Source of the DNA: Brasenia schreberi
Taxonomy: Eukaryota; Streptophyta; Magnoliopsida; Nymphaeales; Cabombaceae
Assembly (NCBI GenBank): GCA_036023115.1
Contig: JAYKKT010000064.1
Coordinates: 10,190,001 to 10,254,000, forward strand
Direction: 5' to 3'
Length of the DNA stretch: 64,000 bases
Part shown: piece by piece, positions 54,980 through 64,000 of the stretch
Layout of the letters: each line of letters opens with the position of its first letter
Position numbering within the stretch: the first letter of the stretch is position 1
Notes under the pieces: model-generated
Seen by the model: the letters and a program-made list of their open reading frames with translations, nothing else
What the model was told of the DNA's origin: nothing
Databases searched by the model: none
Program-made: the position numbers and the translations under genes

Positions 54980-55215
54980 ACCCTCAGGCAGGCCGAAACA
55001 GCCGAAGCCCAAGGCAGGCCAAAACAGGCGAAGCCCAATGCAGGCCAACAAAAAGCCCTGAGGCAGGCCGAAATAACTAAAGCCCAAAGGCAGGCAAGGC
55101 GGTAGTTGCTAGAGACAGCGAAAGGAGAACCCAGAGGTAGGCTCAACCAAAAAGTCAAAGCAAACACCATGAGGCAGGCCAAAACAACCGAAGGCCAAAC
55201 ATAGGCCGGCATAAA
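54980..55215 (+). repeat. degenerate GGCAGGCC repeat array in the copia leader
   Basis: Units of about 26 bp resembling GGCAGGCCGAAACAGCCGAA recur from 54987 to about 55098, and loosely again to 55210. A 170-codon minus-strand frame over it is a by-product of the repeat. Confidence 0.7.
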
Positions 55216-55336
55216 GCTCAAAGCAAAAGACACGACCCGAAGCAAGAAAGGCCGACAAAATAAGAAGTCAGGAACCCGCCAACAATCGACAAACGACCAG
55301 AGCATCCCTCCGGCAGCTCTCTCTGGCTCCTCCTGT

Positions 55337-55338
<2 letters not shown>

Positions 55339-55371
<33 letters not shown>
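55339..55371. repeat. (CT)n microsatellite in the copia leader
   Basis: A run of about 16 CT units between the PBS and the gag region. Confidence 0.95.
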
Positions 55372-55375
<4 letters not shown>

Positions 55376-56159
55376 CATTCTAGAGAGCTGTAAACTGATT
55401 TTAAGCATTTCTGAAAAAAGAAAAAAAATCGAAAGCTGCAGTTTCTGAAAACCGCCTCGAGGTTTGTGTCAAAAAGATAAAACTGCCCCGAACCCTTTTC
55501 GGATATTACGCAGTTACCACGTATAAATACAGTTTTACCCCTTGGCAGTTTTTGAAATTTATAAAAAATTAGAAGCTATCATTTTACGATTTTATCCAAC
55601 TCGGTTTGAATAATTTTAGTTCTGTCACTCAGTGAAAAGACGGGTTTACCCCTATTCTTTTGAAAAAATTATAGATTCGCCTTGAGGGTTAAAATTATGA
55701 TTTTAACTCCGATCAGTTGCGAATTTTATAAGAATACCAAATAGTGAATATACAAGTTTGTTCTCGTGATTTTATAAAATTACAAAAGAGGACAAATAAA
55801 TAAAATTACAAATTTATCCCTTGGTATTCTTTTTAGGGGTTTAGAGGCAGAAAAATCCTTAAAAAAATTTTCTGCTTCATATTCTGCATCACTTAAAATG
55901 TCTCTTACTATGTGTGTTTTTGTTTCCTTTTAGACCGCTTGATTGTTATTTTTGCCAAACACATAAAAATGAGTTCTAGGATATGTGTGTTCGAACAGAC
56001 AAAAAACAGAAAAGTTAAACGGTCTGAACTTCAAAACTTGGAAGAGAAGAATTCCGTTGGCTCTAACACTAGAAGGTGTAGAGTATGTCTTAAAGGAAAC
56101 AATGCGTCCTTCACCTCCAGATGCAAGTTAGCAACAAATAGAAATGTATAAAAGATTTC

Positions 56160-56790
56160 TAAAGGACGATACCATAATAAGAACAATCATGTTAACCTAC
56201 ATGGAGGATGACCTGATTAGGGTATTTGAAGAATATGAGACTGCGAAAGAGCTGTTTGACTTACTAACAACCAAGTATGATACAACTGCAAAATTACATA
56301 TGCAGTTGCTACTATAGAAATACAACTCCTTCAGAATGAAAGAAGGAGAAAATGTAGTAGAGCATGTAAATCACATGTTGGAGATGGCTAGAGACTTAGC
56401 CGTAGCAAAATCAATCATCCCCGAACCAATGCAGATATCAACCATATTGAACAATCTACCTTCATCATGGAATATGGTCACCACTGCCTTAAGATTAGGG
56501 CCTGAAATAACCTTTCTGAGTTACCCCTAAAACTAGCAATTGAGCAAGAACATATGCTAAAAAATAAAAAGGAGAAATTGCTAGTGATTTAGGATGAGTT
56601 AGCGTCTAGCTCCAAATCCAACCAGAAAAAGAAACCAAATAAAATGTTTGGCAAGAATAACAAGAAAGGCGGTTAAAGTTTTAAGAAATCACAGGAAATC
56701 GCTTCCTAGATCAAGTGTTTTAACTGTGAAAAGATGAGACACTAAAAGAGGGACGGCCGCAACAAGAAAGGTTGAGGAAACAACCCATAA
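56160..56790 (+). pseudogene. copia gag with zinc knuckle, broken
   Basis: The capsid-like (UBN2) part is readable: DDLIRVFEEYETAKELFDLL, EGENVVEHVNHMLEMARDLA, ILNNLPSSWNMV. The nucleocapsid knuckle at about 56715-56760 reads CFNCEKMRH, then a stop, and the fourth ligand Cys is replaced. Upstream gag is unclear. Confidence 0.85.
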
Positions 56791-56844
56791 CACGGACAGT
56801 CGGAGAAGCATGATATAATTTGCGTAATTTCAGAATGTATATAC

Positions 56845-58046
56845 TTGGACCGCCCAGTTAAAGGTTGGTGGATAGACTCGGGAGCTATAAGACATATCTC
56901 AAAGACCAAGGAAGGGGCAATGGACCTGAAGGAATATCAACCCGGGGAACATCATGTGTATGTGGGAAACAATACTTTCTCAGATGTTTTAGGTATTGGA
57001 TTATTTAAGATATTTGTACAAGGCAAACCAATTTTATTGACCGATGTGTTAATTGTGCCATCTATAAGGTGCAATCTAGTCTCGGTTCCTGCCTTAGTTA
57101 AGAAGGGTTTTGAAGTTAGGTTTATACCTAACAAGGTGACTGTGGGCAAACATGGGAGAATCTTGTTCTCAGGTGAATTTGATGTAGAACAAGGACTGAT
57201 CAAGTTATCTGATAATGAAAATAGTGCATCTTCTGCTTATATTGAGAGTGCCTTTTCTGTTGATGTGAATATGTGGCATAAACGCCTAGGGCATATAAGT
57301 CTGGAAAAGTTGAAGAAATTATCCAACTTTGACTTATTGCCCGGATTTAAGGAAAAGACTTTCAACAAGTGTGAAGCTTGCATACAAGGAAAAATGACAA
57401 GTCTTTCCCAAGGAAACAATAATTACAACAACCCTGTTAGAAATTATTTACACAGATTTATGTGGACCTTTTAGAGTAAAGACACATCGAGGAAAGGGTT
57501 ACTTTGTAACCTTTATCGATGATTACTCTAGATATAGGTATATATATCTTTTAACACATAAATTAGAGGCACTTGATGCTTTCAAAGAATATAAGGAAGA
57601 AGTAGAAAATCAATTAGGGCATTCGATCAAAGTCTTGAGATCAGACAGAGGAGGTGAGTATACCTCGACAAAATTCTTAGAATTCTGCAAAGACTTTGGT
57701 ATTGCTAAATAAAATACAAATGCCCAGGACACTTCAACAAAATGGTGTAGCTGAGAGATACAATAAAACCTTGCTGAACATGACAAGGACTATCTTGATT
57801 GATGCCTCTCTTCCAAGGGTATTTTGGGGAGAAGTAGTAAGTACAACTGTTTACGTACTCAACAAAGTACCGTGTAAAGTTGTATTCACTACACCATATG
57901 AGATATGGTTTGAAAGAAAACCCAACCTAGGTCATCTCAGGAGATGGGGATCGATTGCACATGTCAAGATCCTTGATCAGTCTAGAGATAAACTAGATAG
58001 TAGGTCCTTGAGGTGTATATTTATTGGATATCCAAAAGGTTCATGA
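56845..58046 (+). pseudogene. copia protease and integrase, two or more breaks
   Basis: The protease active site WWIDSGAIRH retains DSGA. The pre-integrase zinc site MWHKRLGHIS...CEACIQGK has H-H-C-C. The integrase core has FIDDYSRY and RSDRGGEY (acidic residues 1 and 2) in one frame. After a shift and a stop near 57700, QQNGVAERYNKTLLNMTRT gives the glutamate, then FWGEVVSTTVYVLNKVP. The coding order is normal for Ty1/copia (PR-INT before RT). Confidence 0.9.
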
Positions 58047-58060
58047 GGATATCAGTTTTA

Positions 58061-59885
58061 TCATAAGGACCACAAACTCATTGAAAGTAGAGATGTTAAA
58101 TTCTTAGAGGATACTAAGAATGACATATTGGAAAACAATGAGGAATGTATTGATGATTTGGTAGATTTAGACCAATCATCTTTTGAGCCTATAGAAGATC
58201 TTCTTGAAACTACCGATACCTTAAGTGGACATAAGAGGCCAAGAGCCACTCCGTCCTACTTAAAGGATTATCATACTTATCTTACAGAAGAAGTGTGTAA
58301 TTCGGTAGATTTAGATGAGTTAACTGATAACTTGACTTATCAGCAAGCAATGAGCTCATCGGAAGCAACAGATTGGGAGAAAGCCATGGATGAGGAAATT
58401 GAATCTATTGAGAAAAACCAAGTATGAGAATTGACTGCTTTGCTAAAAGGAAGGAAAGCTATAGGCTGTAAATGGGTTCTGAAAAAGAAATACAAGGTCG
58501 ATGGTATAATCGACAAGTTTAAAGCGAGGTTGGTTGCAAAGGGTTTTTCGCAAAAAGAGGAGATAGATTATGTTGAGACATATTTTCCAATTGCGAAATT
58601 TGCATCCATACGGATAATCTTGGTAATTTCTGCATACTATGATTTGGATTTACATCAGTTAGATGTAAAGACAACCTTTCTAAATGGTGATTTAGAAGAA
58701 ATCATATACATGCAACAGCCCAAAGGATTTGTGGTTGAAGGCCAAGAAGATAAAGTATATAGGTTGAAAAAATCCCTATATGGCTTGAAACAATTACCTC
58801 GCCAATGGTATTTGACCTTTCAAAATGCCATTATAGAACTTGGGTTTGTGGCTAACAAACTTGATCACTGTGTATATGTCTGGAACAGTGGGAGCCACTT
58901 TGTCGTCTTATCATTGTATATAGATGATATATTATTGACTGGAAATGACAATGAGATGATTGTCAAAACCAAGTTATAGTTGAACTCCAAGTTCGAAATG
59001 AAGGATATGGGAAAAGCATCCTATATCCTGTGTATAAAGATCTCTCGAGATAGAGGATCTAGAATCTTATGCCTGAGTCAAGAGAGATATATAGACTATA
59101 TCCTCAAGAAGTTTAAAATAGGTGAATGCAAGTTTGCAGATACACCTGTTGTAAAAGGGGTGAAATTGAGTAAGGCTGATTGTCCCGATGAAGGAGACGA
59201 TAAGCCTAATGTTCCTTATGCACAAGCTGTTGGCAACTTGATGTATGCTATGTTTTGTACAAGGTTCGATATAAGCTTTGCTATTGGTATTGTCAGTAGA
59301 TATCAAAGTAATCCTGGTTGACAGTATTGGGTAGCTGTGAAAAGGATTCTAAGATATCTAAAAGGAACAAAGGACTTGAAATTGTGCTTTACTGGGAGCA
59401 AGCAGATGAACTGAAAGTGGTAGGATACTCAGATGCTGACTTTGCTGGGAGCAAAGATGACAACAAATCAACATCATCAAATATTCTTATTTGGAGGTGA
59501 TGTTGTTTCTTGGGCATGCAAGAAACTGGGTTGTGTAGCATTGCATACACAGGAAGCTGAGTACGTTGCTTGCTATATGGCTGCAATATGTGCTGTCTGG
59601 ATAAGCCGCTTCACACGAGATTTGAAACTGGAGATAACAGACGAGCCAGTGGTTATCTATTGTGATAACAATGCAATAATTACTCTTATTAAGAGTGGAG
59701 CAGATTGCTCGAAAAGCAAGCATATAATGGTAAAATACCACTATGTTCATGATATGGTTATGAGAAAGGAAATATCCATCTCATACATGCCAACAGAAGA
59801 CATGTTGGCAGACCCCTTAACAGAAGGCATAACAAAGGAACTCTTCTCAAAACATGTTGGAAACATGGGTTTGAGATATGTTTGA
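58061..59885 (+). pseudogene. copia reverse transcriptase and RNase H, several stops
   Basis: RT: KWVLKKKYKVDGIIDKFKAR, LVAKGFSQKE, LDVKTTFLNGDLEEIIYMQQ, VYRLKKSLYGLKQ and the catalytic YIDDILLTG (58918-58944). RNase H: YSDADFAGSKDDNKST, SWACKKLGCVALHTQEAEYV, CDNNAIITLIKS and the end MLADPLTEGI. Stops or shifts occur near 58427, 58977, 59322 and 59495. The last 150 codons to 59885 are open and end VGNMGLRYV. Confidence 0.92.
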
Positions 59886-59894
59886 TTGTTATAT

Positions 59895-59963
59895 AGGCAA
59901 ATAACCATACAACGGATATATATTGTTGTATAGGTAAATAACCATACAACGGATGATTTGTTG
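59895..59963. repeat. short direct repeat in the copia 3' leader
   Basis: GGCAAATAACCATACAACGG and GGTAAATAACCATACAACGG recur within about 40 bp, and an AAATAACCACACACCAGG variant follows. It may be a remnant of slippage between RNase H and the PPT. Confidence 0.7.
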
Positions 59964-60096
59964 TGTTGGAAAATAACCACACACCAGGTTCTGATTACAA
60001 TAGTAATCAGAAATCGACATAACTAGGGAAAACCCTTGAAAAGTGGGAGGAAAACCAGTATATCGATACACTTGGCTCGAATGGCCAAGTGGGAGA

Positions 60097-60524
60097 TGTT
60101 ACAGGATGTGGCCATTCTCGGCTTGGGTAACGAATGGACCGACCATCCAACCGTTACCCGAGGATAGACCCTGATTTAGTAACGGATAACCGTTACCGGA
60201 AAATCCAGTGACGGCCATCCGTTACAGCTCCCAGACGAGGGAAGCTACGGGTAGATAAGCATGATGAATGGAAGAGCGCTTGCCTATAAAGGCAGGCACA
60301 TACAGGCACTGTGTATGATATAGAAATACATAGAGAAACAGAAAAAAATACAGCATTCGTGTGTGCAAGACCCTGTGTGGGAACCTCGTGTCCATCATCC
60401 ACCCTCGCCAGTTTCCGCTACATTTTTTGCATCTCTACAAGTCCCTGTATCGGCAACAGAGGGTTCCCGAAATCCGGCGGGTATCATCGGAAACCTTTGA
60501 GGAAGAAGGTACGCACAGTCTACC
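60097..60524 (+). repeat. 3' LTR of the 54-60 kb copia element
   Basis: 428 bp, starting right after the PPT. TATA box at 60284-60292. It has an additional ATGGACCGACCATCCAACC-like block near its start that the 5' LTR lacks. It ends CTACC, where the 5' LTR ends CTACA. Confidence 0.92.
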
Positions 60525-60740
60525 GAACGGATGGAGCATTGGTTGTTAGCTTTACCAGGTAGGAGAAGTAAGGTTTACCTCAAAGAGAGTTCTTCTGTCA
60601 TACGGACGCTGTTACGATTGACGTCAATAACATAGAAGTATCAGCATCCCGACACAAGGCTCGAACAACATGAGGGGCCAACCAAAATTTTCCTAGAACT
60701 TATAATCAATCAATTCTTACCGACGTTAGCATAGGATGTG

Positions 60741-61375
60741 TAGGGGTGTTCAAGGAACCGCTGGAACCGAACGTTCGGTTTCGTTTTAGATGTCGAGCGG
60801 TTTAGTTGGAACCGAACGTTTGGTTTCCTTTTAGATGTCGAGCGGTTTAGTTGGAACCAAATGTTTGGTTTCGTTTTAGATGTCCAGCAGTTTAGTTTGA
60901 TTTGGTTCTAATAGAAAAATTAATTGGTGATTATGTTCGCAATCCCAGTGTTAGAACCGAACTGAACCATTACGTACATATGTATACATATAATATATAT
61001 ATATACATAATATATATATATATTATATGCTTACATACATATCAATCGTGATAAGTTTATATACATCAGTTTTATAACCTCATATTTATATTTATATATG
61101 TATATATTTTAATAAGTTTATAAGCTTATATATATGAGTTTTATAACCTTATATATACATTAAATTGGGACCATAGATCCATGAGATAATACTCAATATT
61201 TAGCCAAACCTAAATTAGTGGAATTATGGTTCAGAACCAAACCAAACTAAAACCGTCGGTTCGGTTTTGATCATGCCACGGTTTGGTTTGTTCTCTAAAT
61301 ACTAAGAACCATGAATAACAGTTTCGTTCGAAATTGAGACTAGAACAGAACCAAATCTAACTGTGAACAACCCTA
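60741..61375. mobile_element. hAT-type MITE, AACCGAAC-rich
   Basis: Ends TAGGGGTGTTC and GAACAACCCTAA form imperfect terminal inverted repeats. Flanks AGGATGTG (60733-60740) and AGGATGTA (61376-61383) are an 8-bp TSD with one change. No coding capacity. It holds three copies of a 45-bp unit (60763-60892) and a long (TA)n-rich middle. Confidence 0.75.
60763..60892. repeat. 45-bp tandem repeat, 2.9 copies
   Basis: Units beginning GGAACCGAACGTTCGG at 60763, 60808 and 60853 with a few substitutions (TTCGG/TTTGG, CGAACG/CAAATG). Confidence 0.88.
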
Positions 61376-61437
61376 AGGATGTACTTACTTGATGCGGAAT
61401 ACAAGACAAAATCTTTTATTTTAATACAATGAGTAAT

Positions 61438-61530
61438 AACTTATCTCACTAAGGGGTCGACTCACAAGTTGAAGGTCATGATTTCTATACCCAAGGTATG
61501 CATTTGACTTTGGCGTCCCTATTGTATCCA
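61438..61530 (+). repeat. SINE-like copy, same family as 13.4 kb
   Basis: ACTCACAAGTTGAAGGTCAT and GTATGCATTTGACTTTGG align with 13412-13480; the B box is decayed (GATTTCTATACCC). Confidence 0.5.
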
Positions 61531-61889
61531 GAGAGAGAAAAAGAAATAGAAAATCTAAGGGTATCCGATCGAGGGTCAGTAACCAAGGAGGCCTCCAAAG
61601 CCCAGATGCAGGACATTATTCGTCATATGTAAGACACGTTCAAAATGAGTTTCATTTCCTTAATTTTGACATCTCATGCATCATCAGGGATGAGAATGGG
61701 GTGGGGCAGCATCCACCCTGTAATGGAAACTTACTATTACATCTGGGCTGGCTGCCCTGCTTGGCCACCCGCCCCATGTAGAGGTGGATAACCCCAGAGA
61801 TTGCCATCCCTATGCATCACGCTAGGTGCCTATCCTATCATAGGTTTCCTTTCACGTTACAGTTTTTCGCTCTGGTATCTGTTACCAGC

Positions 61890-62020
61890 ATCAATGGTGG
61901 ATCTTGAAAATTTACACTAAAACATATTTTGAATATACGGTTGAGATTCATGCTTGGCCCCTCTTAACACTATCAGATATATGAATCTCCCCCTCCAATA
62001 CTATTTTCTAGATCCGCCAC
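61890..62020. mobile_element. 131-bp MITE with 8-bp TSD
   Basis: Near-terminal inverted repeats GGTGGATCTTGAAAAT and ATTTTCTAGATCCGCC (its inverse GGCGGATCTAGAAAAT). Flanks TTACCAGC at 61882-61889 and 62021-62028 are perfect 8-bp copies. This suits a non-autonomous hAT element. Confidence 0.7.
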
Positions 62021-62034
62021 TTACCAGCCCCACC

Positions 62035-62113
62035 TCGTTCTGTCACCACTTTGTCAGCCAATGGAGAATCAGGGTATATAGCGAATCGCAGCCCATGCCC
62101 ATCCTTCAACGTT
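62035..62113 (+). pseudogene. homeodomain pseudogene copy 1, 5' part
   Basis: CTCGTTCTGTCACCACTTTG, CCAATGGAGAATCAGG and CATCCTTCAACGTTGAGCGG align with 63355-63435, the start of copy 2. It is interrupted by the RTE at 62126 and continues at 62750. Confidence 0.6.
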
Positions 62114-62125
62114 GAGCGGTTTAAC

Positions 62126-62745
62126 AAAAACAACAACAACAACTAAGCCTTTTCCCATACTAAAGGGGGTCGGCTACATGGATTCTTTGTTTCCACATAT
62201 CTCTATCGTGTGCCATGTTAGCGGTTAACTCCCAATAAGCTAGATCATTTTTTATCGTTTCTTTCCAACACTTTTGTGATCGTCCTCTACCTCTTGTAGT
62301 ACTTTCCAAATTTAGTTTTTCTAACCTTCTTATAGGTTCTTCTTTTGATTTTCTTTCTATATGTCGAAACCATCTTAAACCATGTTCTCTCATTTTATCC
62401 TCTATTGGTGCCACTCCTAATTTGTTTCTAATAACCTCATTATGTATAGAGTCTTTTCTTGTATGACCATTCATCCATCTCAACATCTTCATTTCTATCA
62501 CAAACATCTTTTGTACATGATGATTAACTGCCCAACACTCAGAACCATAAAACATGGCCATCTTAAACGATGTTATCTCATTTTATCCACTATTGGTGTC
62601 ACTCCTAATTTGTTTCTAATAACCTCATTATGTATACGGTCTTTTCTTGTATGACCACTCATCCATCTCAACATCTTCATTTCTGTCAGAGACATCTTTT
62701 GTACATGTGATGATTAACTGCCCAACACTCATAACCATAATACAT
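62126..62745 (-). mobile_element. RTE 3' end with a partial second copy, splitting the homeodomain pseudogene
   Basis: 62126-62558 is a minus-strand RTE 3' end with a CAA tail and a 133-codon open frame ([13 protein letters not shown]...[20 protein letters not shown]). 62559-62745 repeats the ILNDVITF...MSGHTRKD region and ends at WAVN. Flanks GAGCGGTTTAAC (62114) and GAGCAGGTGAAG (62746) look like a decayed TSD; copy 2 has GAGCTGGTTAAG at that site. Confidence 0.85.
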
Positions 62746-62749
62746 GAGC

Positions 62750-63115
62750 AGGTGAAGTTTCGGAATAAAAAATTCTGTCAAAATCTAAATTTGGATTCCA
62801 CAATAAAGAAAGAGATCGCTGAACAGATAGAACTCACGGGTAAGCAAGTGGCAACGTCATTCGAAAATTAACAAACAAGATCGAGGGCCAAGTAAAATCA
62901 GCAAAGGTAGGACAACTATGATCAAATCTTGTCACGACGCAAGGAGGTCGAGTTAAGGAACAAGGAGTCTTGAGTCCTACTGCAAGGAGCTTCAAGCGGA
63001 ACTTTAGGAGAAGAATAAGATGCTCTTTGACGATGAGCAAGGCGTTGCATTGCAAGTCTCGAACCAAAGCTTCATGACCTTGATCAAGAATTTTTCAGAT
63101 TTCGAATGCTAAAGT
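62750..63115 (+). pseudogene. homeodomain (HD-Zip-like) pseudogene copy 1, 3' part
   Basis: The frame to 62871 reads VKFRNKKFCQNLNLDSTIKK, EIAEQIELTGKQVATSFEN, then a stop; this is homeodomain helices 1-3. Downstream, in changing frames, come DNYDQILSRRKEVELRNKES and ESYCKELQAEL, with leucine/heptad spacing like the zipper that follows the homeodomain in HD-Zip proteins. Stops and shifts show it is dead. HD-Zip I is my best guess; another homeodomain class is possible. Confidence 0.5.
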
Positions 63116-63354
63116 GGGTCTGCCACTCTATAGTGTTTTGAACTTTAAGAGGAACCTATTTTTAAGATGTTTTATTGTAAAAAGATAAAACTTTTTAACG
63201 AGTGAAAAACACATGATAAGCCGGGTGTATATATACGAAATAGATATAACAAGAAAAGGTTACATGCACATAACAAAATCTCTCTGCCGGTAACTGGCTT
63301 CCTTATCTAACCTCTTCCCGCTGTGCTTCGGCTTCTACTGCATTGAGGCTTGCC

Positions 63355-63582
63355 TCACCTTGTTCAGTCGCCACTTTGACACGCAATGGAGAATATAGTT
63401 AATTGCAGCCCCCACCAATCCTTTAACATTGAGCTGGTTAAGTTTTTTAAGGAAAAATTCCATCAAAACCCGAGTTTCGATTCCACAAGAAAGGAGGAGA
63501 TCGCTGAACAAATACGGCTCACGAGTGGGCAAGTGGCGAGGTGGTTCGAAAATCATTCTGCAGCTTTTCGATCTTCTTTCTA
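63355..63582 (+). pseudogene. homeodomain (HD-Zip-like) fragment copy 2
   Basis: A 65-codon frame from 63386 reads MENIVNCSPHQSFNIELVKF, FKEKFHQNPSFDSTRKEEIA, EQIRLTSGQVARWFENHSAA and ends FRSSF. It fits a homeodomain from helix 1 to helix 3, with recognition-helix positions QVARWFEN (QVAVWFQN in HD-Zip proteins). The basic RR after the helix is replaced by HS, and no zipper follows. It is either a pseudogene or a truncated gene. Confidence 0.5.
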
Positions 63583-64000
63583 ACGTCGGCGCAACCTACT
63601 TGTTAGTGGCAAACTAACTAAGATTTGCTCATCCAATCATAACATGTATTTTTTACTGTTTTAGTAAAAGTTTAATGCACCACGAGATTTGACTTTAAGA
63701 TGATATATCACAACTGAAAGAAAATGATGCTTTAAATTAAATATCCAAAAGAAAAGGTTATGTTTAAAGAAATTTAGTATGTGAAGCTTGACTTTCGTGT
63801 CTCGAGTTATATATATTGCCGGCAAAGTGATGCTTGTGACGTTTTGTTCCTTAGTGTATGAGAAGCTTGGTTTCATTGGATGGTTTTCTTGTGTCATTCT
63901 CTCTTTATCAGTGGCAGATCTACAGTCACCTGGAATTTCGAAAATCATAGCTATGTATTGTATAATACATAGATAGCCTCACCTTATTCGCCCCACCCCC
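63583..64000. other. no gene recognised
   Basis: AT-rich. CAGTGGCAGATCTACAG near 63911 resembles the end of the CAGTGGCGGATC MITE class seen at 61.9 kb, but any partner end would lie outside the window. Confidence 0.4.

Larger units (their letters stand above)
54419..60524 (+). mobile_element. Ty1/copia retrotransposon, both LTRs, coding region broken
   Basis: LTRs at 54419-54820 and 60097-60524, both starting TGTTACAGGATGTGG. PBS at 54822-54835 (TAGTATCAGAGCCT, iMet type) and PPT AAGTGGGAGA at 60087-60096. Flanks GAAGG (54414-54418) and GAACG (60525-60529) are a likely TSD with one change. The LTRs differ by a roughly 25-nt indel and dozens of substitutions, so the insertion is not recent. 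All of gag, protease, integrase, RT and RNase H can be located. Confidence 0.93.

Noticed and set aside
54793..55305. 170-codon minus-strand frame rich in Leu, Phe and Cys
   Set aside because: Produced by the GGCAGGCC repeat array read backwards in the copia leader; not a membrane protein gene.

Overview
The window is plant nuclear DNA. It carries one intact gene of an angiosperm type, with a Site II/telo-box promoter, a 5'UTR intron and GT-AG introns, set in dense, nested transposable elements. I cannot name the species. Long TE-filled introns and many RTE-clade LINEs suit a mid-size to large, slowly turning-over woody or early-diverging angiosperm genome, but that is inference.

Layout. 1-6.3 kb: fragments of Ty3/gypsy and Ty1/copia elements, with an RTE LINE inserted in a copia 3' end. 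6.3-8.5 kb: noncoding DNA with two tandem duplications and a CT/GT microsatellite. 8,472-12,044: a decayed minus-strand copia element with both LTRs, PBS, PPT and a 5-bp target-site duplication (TSD). 12.0-14.4 kb: SINE-like and very short LINE insertions. 14.5-49.2 kb: the gene for the 65-kDa scaffold (A) subunit of protein phosphatase 2A. It has 12 coding exons that join in frame to 587 codons, plus a 5'UTR exon. Intron 2 (7.9 kb) and intron 7 (16.8 kb) are mostly transposons: three copies of one hAT family and at least nine RTE insertions. 49.8-53.5 kb: another full-length but dead RTE. 54,419-60,524: a copia element with both LTRs and a pol broken by stops. 60.7-62.0 kb: two MITE-like hAT derivatives. 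62.0-63.6 kb: two decayed homeodomain fragments, probably HD-Zip, the first split by an RTE.

The PP2A-A gene is the only gene I would call functional. Everything else with coding similarity is mobile-element pol/gag/transposase or a pseudogene. I found no tRNA, rRNA, CRISPR or prokaryotic-type feature, and no clear new multi-gene system. The most unusual signals are RTE insertions only 38 and 42 bp long that still carry clear 14-16 bp TSDs; a stack in intron 7 (old RTE > hAT > RTE > RTE) whose layers can be ordered from TSDs; and a hairpin-bearing RTE 5' leader that may be a structured or self-cleaving RNA.
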